Assembly (NCBI GenBank): GCA_016931875.1
Contig: JAFGDX010000351.1
Span: 1 to 5,497, forward strand
DNA length: 5,497 nucleotides
Reading direction: 5' to 3'
Source: Prolixibacteraceae bacterium
Lineage (GTDB): Bacteria; Bacteroidota; Bacteroidia; Bacteroidales; Prolixibacteraceae
The notes beneath the pieces are model-generated. The model had not been told where the DNA came from and ran no database searches. It saw nothing but the letters and a program-made list of their open reading frames with translations. Shown here one piece after another: positions 1 through 5,497 of the stretch. Made by a program: the position numbers and the translations under genes. Positions within the stretch are counted from its first letter, which is position 1; the number at the start of each line of letters is the position of its first letter.

Positions 1-163
1 CTGTAAACAAAAAAACCAATCTCCAAAAGATGACGCATTCCGTGTAATTTATAAATAAAACTTCACCATTTACAACCTGTAATTTTCCTTTCGAAACAGC
101 TACTCATTGACTGATTTTAGGAAAGTTTTAAAAGAAAAAGTTACATTTACAAAAAACAAAAAC
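1..163. other. AT-rich intergenic leader before the YccF gene
   Basis: No gene is supported here. The stretch is AT-rich with many A runs. A reading frame open from ATG 107 merely extends the YccF gene backwards with 19 lysine-rich residues that do not resemble the family. The best promoter-like string is TAcaTTTa at 142-149, one mismatch from the Bacteroidota -7 element TAnnTTTG, but no TTG lies at the expected 17-23 nt upstream, so I do not call it as a promoter. The 13 nt before the ATG are almost all A, as is common in a phylum that rarely uses Shine-Dalgarno sites. Confidence 0.5.
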
Positions 164-532
164 ATGAAAATTCTTGGCAACCTGATTTGGCTGATATTTG
201 GCGGTTTTGCCATTTTTCTTGAATATATGGTAGCAGGTCTTCTGCTGTGTATTACCATTATTGGAATTCCGTTTGGCCTGCAATCGTTTAAACTGGGCAT
301 TCTGGCGTTGTGGCCCTTTGGACAAAAAATTGAATACATGGATTACGCGCCGGGTTGCTTGTCGACAATTATGAATGTGCTTTGGCTTTTTATTGGAGGG
401 ATATGGATTGCGCTCACCCATTTCTTTTTTGGTATTTTACTTGGCATAACCATTATTGGCATTCCGTGGGCAAAACAACATTTTAAAATGGCATCGCTGG
501 CACTTACCCCGTTTGGAAGAAGGGTAATATAA
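164..532 (+). CDS. yccF: YccF-family small inner-membrane protein
   Basis: This 122-residue, very hydrophobic protein belongs to the YccF family (two PF03733-type domains), integral inner-membrane proteins whose biochemical role is not established. Two copies of one domain are visible, at residues 6-56 and 71-121. Each has an NxxWLxxGG entry, a hydrophobic stretch, the hallmark ITIIGIP (30-36 and 95-101) and a closing LALxPFG (47-53 and 112-118). The linker, with YAPGC at 61-65, is short and polar. The likely topology is two hydrophobic hairpins or about four membrane segments. I chose the ATG at 164 over the in-frame ATG at 107 because family members start just before the NLIWL motif and the extra residues are lysine-rich and unlike it. 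The upstream bases are A-rich with no Shine-Dalgarno. The gene seems to be monocistronic: 209 bp separate it from the next gene. The family call is firm from the two signature motifs; function is unknown. Confidence 0.93.
   Translation: MKILGNLIWLIFGGFAIFLEYMVAGLLLCITIIGIPFGLQSFKLGILALWPFGQKIEYMDYAPGCLSTIMNVLWLFIGGIWIALTHFFFGILLGITIIGIPWAKQHFKMASLALTPFGRRVI
179..526 (+). repeat. Tandem internal domain duplication in YccF protein
   Basis: Residues 6-56 and 71-121 of the YccF protein align without a gap at an offset of 65 residues. By hand I count 26 identical positions out of 51. The ITIIGIP core is identical, and N, W, GG, the Q-x-FK stretch and PFG are shared. At DNA level the copies have drifted, so this is an old duplication that belongs to the family architecture and not a recent event in this genome. 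Confidence 0.85.
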
Positions 533-572
533 ATTTTGAAAGCTAAAAATCTCCAACCAAGCTTCTCCTGAA

Positions 573-609
573 TTTGAGCATTTTAACAAATTGTTTGTTA
601 TACTATTTG
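573..609 (+). promoter_or_regulatory. Weak Bacteroidota-type promoter candidate upstream of the DUF3500 gene
   Basis: TTTG at 573-576 and TACTATTTG at 601-609 loosely resemble the Bacteroidota promoter (TTG, 17-23 nt, TAnnTTTG). The spacer is 24 nt and the -7 element has one extra base between TA and TTTG, so both parts are off consensus. A start here would give a leader of roughly 130 nt before the ATG at 742. It is the best candidate I see in the gap, but weak. Confidence 0.15.
584..600. repeat. Inverted repeat TAACAAA-TTG-TTTGTTA
   Basis: Two perfect 7-bp arms (584-590 and 594-600) flank a 3-nt centre, 52 nt after the YccF stop codon. The stem is almost pure A/T, so an RNA hairpin would be weak and no U-run follows it. 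It lies directly against the promoter-like string at 601-609, which makes a protein-binding operator the more natural reading, but nothing here proves either. Confidence 0.3.
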
Positions 610-670
610 AATTGGGTAACACAATAAAATTATGCTCATATTATCGCACAAAAAAGTAAACACAGAGCCT

Positions 671-706
671 TCTGAAATAGGTTTCAGATTGTTTCCGGTT
701 GAACCG
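671..706. repeat. Two adjacent dyads upstream of the DUF3500 gene
   Basis: The first dyad has perfect 7-bp arms TCTGAAA (671-677) and TTTCAGA (682-688) around a TAGG loop. Eight bases later comes the palindromic CGGTTGAACCG (696-706). Together they sit 36-71 nt before the ATG at 742, where a 5' UTR structure or an operator would lie. The first could also be a leftover terminator for the YccF gene, but it is about 140 nt past that stop and is followed by TTGTTTCC, not a clean T-run. Role unassigned. Confidence 0.35.
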
Positions 707-741
707 ATTGCCTTCTTCCCAAAACAACTAAAACACAAAGA

Positions 742-1752
742 ATGAAAACAAAATATTTATTCATCGCAATAACCATATTTTCCATGTCATCATTTCAAAG
801 CCATAATACGCAGCCGGCTGCCGATTTTCTGAATTCGCTCCCACGCGAATTGCGCAATAAAACACAACTGCCGTTTGCTGATGATTCGAGACACCGGTGG
901 CATTATTTCCCGGCGTCCATGTTTCCGAGGGCCGGAATTTCGCTTGGTGAGCTAAACCCGAAACAAAAACAACTGTTTTTTCAGCTTCTTCGTTCTTCGC
1001 TCAGTGAAACCGGATATGCAAAAACACAGCAGATTATTAGCCTGGAGAATGTACTTGCAGAAATATCGGGCAATTATTCAATGCGCGATCCGGAACAATA
1101 TTATGCGGCTTTTTACGGAAATCCTGAAAGGGGCAGTTTGTGGGCATGGACTTTTCAGGGGCATCATTTGGCGCTGAATTTTACGGTGGCAAATGGCAAA
1201 ACATCTGTCGCGCCCCGTTTTCTGGGAGCCAACCCGGCCACCATAAAAAGCGGAAAACGAAAAGGCGAACGGACACTTGCAGCAGAGGAAGATTTGGGCC
1301 TTCAATTGATCAATTCGCTTCAAAATAAACAAAAAGCCATTTTTAGCGAACGCCCGCCTTTTGATATTCTTACCGGCAATTCAGCAGAAGCAGAACCGCT
1401 GCAACCGGTGGGCATAAAACTGGAAGAGCTAACTGTGCCCAACCAGGAACTTCTGCTTCGTTTAATAAATGAATACCTGGCAACCATGCCTGAAGAGCTG
1501 GCCCAAAAACGATTTCAAAACATCAGCAACGAGGAGTTAGGGGAAATCAGGTTTGCCTGGGCCGGGGGAACAAAGTCGGGCGAGCCCCATTATTACCGTA
1601 TTCAGGGAAAAACATTTTTAATAGAGTTCGACAATACACAAAACAGCGCCAATCATATTCACTCGGTGTGGCGTGATTTTGATGGTGATTTTGGCCGCGA
1701 TTTAATCCGTGACCATTATCAGCAATCACATCATCATCGCCAAACAAACTAA
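742..1752 (+). CDS. Exported DUF3500 family protein of unknown function
   Basis: This 336-residue protein matches the DUF3500 family (PF12006) from conserved blocks. These are a central WTFQGHH (136-142) followed by LALNFTV, then FLGANPA (160-166), and a C-terminal block with IEFDN (294-298), SANHIHSVW (302-310), RDFDGDFGRDLI (311-322) and a His-rich tail ending near residue 332. The N-terminus looks like a cleavable Sec signal: Lys at 2 and 4, a hydrophobic core at about 5-13, then a Ser-rich region before Gln/His. There is no lipobox Cys, so the mature protein is probably periplasmic or secreted. The conserved His and Asp clusters (H141, H142, H305, H307, D312, D314, D316) could bind metal or form an active site, but that is inference; no function is established for the family that I can name. 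Length is about normal for the family. The ATG at 742 follows an A-rich leader without Shine-Dalgarno. No enzyme partner gene is adjacent, and it converges on the ABC operon. Confidence 0.9.
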   Translation: MKTKYLFIAITIFSMSSFQSHNTQPAADFLNSLPRELRNKTQLPFADDSRHRWHYFPASMFPRAGISLGELNPKQKQLFFQLLRSSLSETGYAKTQQIISLENVLAEISGNYSMRDPEQYYAAFYGNPERGSLWAWTFQGHHLALNFTVANGKTSVAPRFLGANPATIKSGKRKGERTLAAEEDLGLQLINSLQNKQKAIFSERPPFDILTGNSAEAEPLQPVGIKLEELTVPNQELLLRLINEYLATMPEELAQKRFQNISNEELGEIRFAWAGGTKSGEPHYYRIQGKTFLIEFDNTQNSANHIHSVWRDFDGDFGRDLIRDHYQQSHHHRQTN

Positions 1753-1769
1753 ATTATTTAAGGTAATTT
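1751..1769. terminator. Possible weak bidirectional terminator between convergent genes
   Basis: The DUF3500 gene and the second ABC gene converge with only 16 bp between their stop codons. AAATTA (1751-1756) and TAATTT (1764-1769) form perfect 6-bp arms around a 7-nt loop, overlapping both stops by a few bases. The stem has no G or C and no strong T-run follows on either strand, so it would be a poor intrinsic terminator. I list it because nothing else in the gap could end the two transcripts; read-through into antisense of the neighbour is equally possible. Confidence 0.2.
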
Positions 1770-3532
1770 CAACTCGCCATTTTTCCTTTCATCAACATTT
1801 CCACGGCATCTTTTAACGAACCGGCACGTGTTACATTCCCGGTATTTACAAAATAAATAACATCGGCGTTGGCAATGGTATTCAGCCGGTGTGCAATAAT
1901 TACCCTGGTGGTTTGCCTGGGTAATTTCTGAATAATTTCATCCAGCAACTGTTCGGTTACCGTATCAATGTTGGCAGTGGCCTCGTCAAGAATAAGCAGA
2001 TCGGGTTTTCGGAGCACCGCACGCATAAACGCAATCAGTTGTTTTTGCCCCAGACTGATTCCATTGCCTGAATCGTTCACTTTTGTATCCAGTCCTTTTT
2101 CAAAGCGCTGCAACAGTGTTTCCAGTCCGGTGTCCCTGAATATTTTCTCCAGCTCTTCATTCGAAATATCCTTGTATTCCGGATTTCCGTACAAAATATT
2201 TTCGCGAATGGTTCCGCTAAACAGAAAGGGATCCTGCAAAATAAACCCGATTCGTTTCACTCTTTCTTCAGCAGAAAAAGAACGGATATCCTTTCCGTCA
2301 AGCAAAACGGTTCCCCGGGTGGGATCGTACAATCGTGAAATCAGCGAAGCGGTGGTTGTTTTTCCTCCGCCGGTTGGCCCGACAAAAGCATAGGTTTTTC
2401 CCTTTTTCAGATTAAAGGAAATTTTATGAAGAACCTCGCTGCCGCCGGGGTATGCAAATGAAACATCGCGAAACGAAATCAGCGAAGCCGTTTCATCCAC
2501 TCCGTTGGCAGCCATTTGAGGCAGGTTGTTTTCCAACTCCAGAATTTTGCGAATACGGTCCCAGGCGGCAAGCGCTACCTGGAAATTTGCCCATAACGAA
2601 GCCAATTGGCGGAGCGGATTGTAAAAACTGTTTACATAAGCAATAAAACTAATCAGCAAACCAATAGTAAACTGCCCGATGGAAATAAAATAGATTCCCA
2701 GTGTCAAAACAATCAGCAAACCAATGTTGGAAAAAAAAGTATACACCGGTAAAAAAATATTGTTTGCGACACCTGCTTTTACAGCGGCTGAATAATTTTT
2801 TTGATTGACCTTTGCAAACCGTTGTCTGAAATAATCGCGGCGGTTAAAGGCCACCACTACTTTAAAATTATTCAAGCTCTCCTGAACTTCCGAGCTGAGG
2901 TTACCGACACTTTTTAAATTTTCGGCATTTTTTCTTTTCACCCACGGGGAAACAATGCGTGTAAAAAGCCAGATAAAAATTGCCGGCGACAATGCTGCCA
3001 AACCAAGCTGAACATGAATAGAGACCAAAAAAATCCCGGACCCCGCCATAATCAGAATCACCCTCAAAAACTGCATTAACGACTGCGAAAAGAACTGATT
3101 AATCTTATCTGTATCGTTGTTGATTCGTGAAATTAAATCGCCGGTTTTGTTCTGGTTAAAAAAATCGTAGGGCAATTCCTGCAATTTTTCAAAAACCGAA
3201 TTTCGCAGGGTATACAGCATTCGTTGTCCCACGCTGCCCATCATACGGGTTTGTAAATATCCGGCAACCAAAGCAATCAAATAGGTTCCCAGTAAAATTC
3301 CTCCAAAAACCAGTAACCCGTGGTATTTTCCGGTTTGAATATAATTGTCAACCGCGTGCCCGATCAAGATTGGCCCGGCCAGATTCAGCAAAGCCGCAAC
3401 CACCATGGCGCCAAAAGCAATCAGTAAAATTTTCTTCTCTTCCACCATGTGTGCCACGAGGCTTTTTACCGATGCAAAACCCAGTCGCTTTTTTCTTTTC
3501 TCCTGCTGAAGGTCGTTAAGATTGTAATTCAT
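1769..3532 (-). CDS. ABC exporter half-transporter, subunit with degenerate signature and catalytic Walker B Glu
   Basis: This 587-residue half-transporter has a transmembrane domain fused to an ATPase (type IV exporter fold), like the partners in heterodimeric multidrug exporters. About six membrane helices lie at 35-57, 74-97, 153-173, 175-193, 255-283 and 288-307. In the ATPase domain (about 350-587) I see the A-loop Tyr361, Walker A GPTGGGKT (385-392), Q-loop Gln433, Walker B LLILD (512-516) with catalytic Glu517, D-loop Asp523 and switch His548. The signature is ISLGQ (492-496) instead of LSGGQ. This subunit therefore gives the working Walker A/B, Glu and His of one site and the degenerate signature of the other. 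I start it at ATG 3532 (MNYNLN), where it overlaps the upstream stop by 17 nt. Longer in-frame starts at 3559 and 3616 only add residues encoded inside the upstream gene. No Shine-Dalgarno is visible, so translational coupling is likely. The substrate (drug, lipid or peptide) cannot be told. Confidence 0.93.
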   Translation of the reverse strand: MNYNLNDLQQEKRKKRLGFASVKSLVAHMVEEKKILLIAFGAMVVAALLNLAGPILIGHAVDNYIQTGKYHGLLVFGGILLGTYLIALVAGYLQTRMMGSVGQRMLYTLRNSVFEKLQELPYDFFNQNKTGDLISRINNDTDKINQFFSQSLMQFLRVILIMAGSGIFLVSIHVQLGLAALSPAIFIWLFTRIVSPWVKRKNAENLKSVGNLSSEVQESLNNFKVVVAFNRRDYFRQRFAKVNQKNYSAAVKAGVANNIFLPVYTFFSNIGLLIVLTLGIYFISIGQFTIGLLISFIAYVNSFYNPLRQLASLWANFQVALAAWDRIRKILELENNLPQMAANGVDETASLISFRDVSFAYPGGSEVLHKISFNLKKGKTYAFVGPTGGGKTTTASLISRLYDPTRGTVLLDGKDIRSFSAEERVKRIGFILQDPFLFSGTIRENILYGNPEYKDISNEELEKIFRDTGLETLLQRFEKGLDTKVNDSGNGISLGQKQLIAFMRAVLRKPDLLILDEATANIDTVTEQLLDEIIQKLPRQTTRVIIAHRLNTIANADVIYFVNTGNVTRAGSLKDAVEMLMKGKMAS

Positions 3533-5282
3533 AATGACTGGTACTTTTTTGCGATTCATAAATCTGCACATATTCGGGCGAGGTAGCCCGCAGTTCGTTG
3601 TGTTTTCCTGCCGCAATCAGTTCGCCTTCCATCAGAAGAAGAATCTGGTCAAAATCTTTTACCGGGCTTATTTTTTGCGTCACCGAAATCAGTGTTAAGT
3701 CCGGATAATTTTCCCGTACATTTTTCAGAATTTTTTGTTCGGTTTGCTGATCCACCCGCGCCGTAAAATCATCGAGCAGCAGAATTTTCGGATTCAACGC
3801 CAGTGCCCTTGCCAGCATAATCCGCTGTTTTTGCCCCCCCGAAAGACTGGTTCCCCTTTCCGAAACCTGCGTGTCCAGTTTCCGGGGAAGTGTTTCGATA
3901 AAATCCTTCAGTTCGGCAGTTTCAATGGCTTTTCGCAGCGATTCGTCGGTAACGGCATCACTAAATGCAATGTTTTCACGTAAACTCATGTTAAACATTA
4001 CACTGTCCTGAAACACAAATCCAACCTGCCTGTGAAAAGTTTCTTTTGAAAACGCGTTGATGTCGGTCCCGTCAAACTCTACCGTTCCCTCATCGGGCTG
4101 AATAAGACAAGTGAACAGATACAAAAGTTGCGATTTTCCGGCAGCAGTGGGGCCAATAATGGCTGTTCGCGAACCCGGTTGAATGGAAAACGAAACATTT
4201 TTCAACGCGGGCTTTCCGTCATAAAAAACCGAAACATTTTTAACTTCAATATCTCCTTTCAACGGTTTGTCAACCCTGCCGGTATCAGCAGTTTCCGGTG
4301 CCTTCAAAACCAATTCAATTCGTTCATAGGAAGCCGATGCCTGTGCAATCATATTGCTGATAAAACCAATAACTATAATAGGGAAAATCAGTATGGAAAC
4401 ATAACTGGTGAACGCCGCAAAATCCCCCAGCGACATATTTCCCAGAATTACCAGATGCCCGCCCAAAACCAAAATGGTTAAGGTAGCCAGGTTCCCAAAA
4501 AAATTAATGAGCGGGATTAATGTGGCAAAAAGAGTTACAATAGAAATCCCAATATCGCGTGCTTCGGCGCTGGCATTCAAGAATTTACGATATTCGAGTT
4601 GCTGCGAATTAATCACCCGGATAATTGCTGCTCCCAGAATACTTTCGTTAATTACCCTGTTTAACCAGTCGATTACCTCGCGGCTGCGTAAAAACAGGGC
4701 ACGCACTTTTTTCAGAATAATAAAGAAAGTTATTCCAACCAGCGGAATAACAAGCAGCACCGGCAAAGCCAGCTTCCAGTTTATAAAAAGCAAAAAAACC
4801 GATGTGCCAATAATCATAACCGCAGACGAAACAATGGACGAAACCCCGTGTGAAACAAACATTTTTACCGAATCCATATCGGAGGTCAGGTTGGTAAGCA
4901 GTTTCGACGGATTGGCCTCCTGAATAAACGCATAACTTTGCCTCGAAATTTTGTCCGAAAGTTTTGCCCTTAAATTAAAGCCCACTTTTTCTGATGCATA
5001 AGTTTGAACAAGGGTTTGCAGCATGGTAAAGAAAAAGATAATACCAACAGCGATTAAAAATTCTGACAGAATACTTTTCAAAACGTAATTGCCTCCTGTG
5101 TATGAATCAATTGCACGTGAAATAATCTGTGGAATTATCAGGTTGGCAGCATTACTCACCAAAGCAAAAACAACCAGCAAAACAATCATTCCCCGGTAAG
5201 GTTTTAACAGCTCCAGAAGTCCGGTTTTGCTTTTTTCTGCTTTTTCTGTTTTGTTCCTCTTTTGTTTCATGAATTGTTTCAT
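3516..5282 (-). CDS. ABC exporter half-transporter, subunit with canonical signature and degenerate Walker B
   Basis: This is the first gene of the operon: 588 residues, again a six-helix membrane domain (about 33-55, 69-95, 147-168, 170-190, 250-278, 285-311) fused to an ATPase domain (about 344-588), after a lysine-rich cytoplasmic N-terminus. ATPase motifs are A-loop Tyr354, Walker A GPTAAGKS (377-384), Q-loop Gln425, X-loop-like VSERG (473-477), a perfect LSGGQ signature (480-484), Walker B ILLLD (500-504) and D-loop Asp511. Two key residues are changed: Asp505 replaces the catalytic Glu, and Gln536 replaces the switch His. Such changes mark the degenerate-site subunit of heterodimeric exporters such as TM287, LmrC and BmrC. 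Its partner is encoded directly downstream. The start is uncertain between ATG 5282 and ATG 5270; the frame runs back to 5333, but those residues (FQFQFLVYFVW) look unlike the family. There is no Shine-Dalgarno. Substrate unknown. Confidence 0.93.
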   Translation of the reverse strand: MKQFMKQKRNKTEKAEKSKTGLLELLKPYRGMIVLLVVFALVSNAANLIIPQIISRAIDSYTGGNYVLKSILSEFLIAVGIIFFFTMLQTLVQTYASEKVGFNLRAKLSDKISRQSYAFIQEANPSKLLTNLTSDMDSVKMFVSHGVSSIVSSAVMIIGTSVFLLFINWKLALPVLLVIPLVGITFFIILKKVRALFLRSREVIDWLNRVINESILGAAIIRVINSQQLEYRKFLNASAEARDIGISIVTLFATLIPLINFFGNLATLTILVLGGHLVILGNMSLGDFAAFTSYVSILIFPIIVIGFISNMIAQASASYERIELVLKAPETADTGRVDKPLKGDIEVKNVSVFYDGKPALKNVSFSIQPGSRTAIIGPTAAGKSQLLYLFTCLIQPDEGTVEFDGTDINAFSKETFHRQVGFVFQDSVMFNMSLRENIAFSDAVTDESLRKAIETAELKDFIETLPRKLDTQVSERGTSLSGGQKQRIMLARALALNPKILLLDDFTARVDQQTEQKILKNVRENYPDLTLISVTQKISPVKDFDQILLLMEGELIAAGKHNELRATSPEYVQIYESQKSTSHYELQS

Positions 5283-5293
5283 CGTTCGCCACA

Positions 5294-5326
5294 CAAAGTA
5301 AACCAAAAACTGAAACTGAAAACCAA
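5294..5326 (-). promoter_or_regulatory. Possible Bacteroidota-type promoter for the ABC operon
   Basis: On the minus strand, TTG at 5326-5324 is followed after 23 nt by TACTTTG at 5300-5294. The phylum consensus is TTG, 17-23 nt, TAnnTTTG, so the spacing is at the limit and the -7 element lacks one base. Transcription would begin near 5289, leaving only about 7 nt before ATG 5282 or about 19 nt before ATG 5270. If the promoter is real it favours the ATG at 5270. The spacer holds the two tandem CTGAAA units. Confidence 0.22.
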
Positions 5327-5488
5327 TATTCAAAAAAGATTGAATACCCTGGTTTAAAATTTTTGTTTACGTAAAACTGATTGAGATTTCAGGTTAAATC
5401 ACGGAATTTAAACTCTCTTCCATTTAAAATGTTCACTACTTTTTCGTATTATTTCCTGAAAAAACTATTTCAGCTGCGGAGATTTCAG
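5310..5488. repeat. Cluster of CTGAAA/TTTCAG hexamers upstream of the ABC operon
   Basis: The hexamer CTGAAA, on either strand, occurs six times in this short region: 5310-5315 and 5316-5321 (tandem), 5387-5392, 5456-5461, 5468-5473 and 5483-5488. The copies at 5456 and 5468 face each other as an inverted repeat with a 6-nt spacer. Two copies lie in a longer shared 10-mer GAGATTTCAG (5383-5392 and 5479-5488). By eye I count about ten copies in the other 5.3 kb. This may be a set of regulator sites for the exporter or for a gene beyond the right edge. Confidence 0.4.
5327..5346. repeat. Inverted repeat TATTCAA-N6-TTGAATA, candidate operator
   Basis: Perfect 7-bp arms (5327-5333 and 5340-5346) flank a 6-nt A-rich spacer, 45-64 nt upstream of the first ABC gene's ATG at 5282 and just outside the promoter-like string. 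A 20-bp dyad with this spacing is the size expected for a dimeric helix-turn-helix regulator. No regulator gene is present in the window to pair it with. As RNA it would be a weak A/U hairpin. Confidence 0.35.
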
Positions 5489-5497
5489 AACAAAAAA
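5429..5497 (+). CDS. Possible start of a divergent gene, cut by the window edge
   Basis: From ATG 5429 a plus-strand frame is open for 23 codons to the end of the window. It encodes a short aromatic and basic N-terminus (MFTTFSYYFLKKLFQLRRFQ). A divergent gene opposite the ABC operon would fit the 146-bp gap between the two starts and the repeats between them. The frame is too short for any family call, has no Shine-Dalgarno, and contains two of the CTGAAA-type hexamers, so it may be chance. Confidence 0.18.
   Translation, partial: MFTTFSYYFLKKLFQLRRFQNKK

Noticed and set aside
107..163. Longer N-terminus for the YccF protein from the ATG at 107
   Set aside because: The 19 added residues are lysine-rich and polar and unlike the family, whose members begin just before the NLIWL motif.
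128..421. Minus-strand open frame of 97 codons
   Set aside because: It is antisense to the YccF gene, which has clear family motifs on the plus strand.
1968..2393. Plus-strand open frame of 141 codons, rich in Ser, Arg and Pro
   Set aside because: It lies antisense to the conserved ATPase domain of the second ABC gene; the minus-strand frame carries all the motifs.
2730..2757. A8 and A7 runs as possible frameshift sites in the second ABC gene
   Set aside because: The frame is intact through both runs and the protein matches the family on either side, so there is no sign of a broken gene or programmed shift.
3533..3616. Longer N-terminus for the second ABC subunit from ATG 3616 or 3559
   Set aside because: The added residues lie wholly within codons of the upstream gene and do not look like an exporter N-terminus; the MNYNLN start fits the size of such proteins.
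4408..4923. Plus-strand open frame of 171 codons
   Set aside because: It lies antisense to the membrane domain of the first ABC gene, has no recognisable domain, and its composition is that of a reverse-complement shadow.
164..5282. One joint system of YccF, DUF3500 and ABC exporter genes
   Set aside because: YccF and DUF3500 genes lie 209 bp apart and point toward the exporter genes, which are on the opposite strand. There is no operon link or known functional tie.
1..5497. CRISPR array, tRNA, rRNA, insertion sequence or integration site
   Set aside because: No regularly spaced repeats, no tRNA-like cloverleaf or rRNA sequence, no transposase or integrase frame and no terminal inverted repeats were seen.

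Overview
The window looks like ordinary chromosomal DNA from a member of the Bacteroidota, possibly a Bacteroidales/Marinilabiliales-type marine or gut-sediment lineage. The evidence is A-rich leaders without Shine-Dalgarno sequences before the ATGs, AT-rich intergenic DNA, and protein variants typical of that phylum: a DUF3500 protein, and an ABC exporter half that begins MNYNLN and carries an ISLGQ signature. The lineage is inference from style, not from a marker gene.

Layout: 1-163 is AT-rich DNA with no gene. 164-532 (+) encodes a small YccF-family membrane protein built from two copies of one domain. 533-741 is an intergenic region with several short dyads. 742-1752 (+) encodes an exported DUF3500 protein of unknown function. 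After a 16-bp gap between converging stop codons, 1769-5282 on the minus strand is a two-gene operon for a heterodimeric ABC exporter. The first gene is at the right (3516-5282) and the second is at 1769-3532; they overlap by 17 nt. 5283-5497 is the upstream region of this operon. It is rich in short repeats, and a plus-strand reading frame may begin at its right edge.

The best-supported functional story is the ABC pair. The first subunit keeps a perfect LSGGQ signature but has Asp in place of the catalytic Glu and Gln in place of the switch His. The second keeps Glu and His but has a degenerate ISLGQ signature. The two defects fall in the same composite ATP site, so the proteins should form an obligate heterodimer with one catalytic and one degenerate site, as in TM287/TM288, LmrCD and BmrCD. 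The substrate cannot be read from the sequence. The YccF and DUF3500 genes have no visible functional link to the exporter.

I did not find a convincing new multi-gene system. The least explained items are the cluster of CTGAAA/TTTCAG hexamers and the TATTCAA dyad upstream of the exporter operon, and the DUF3500 protein itself.
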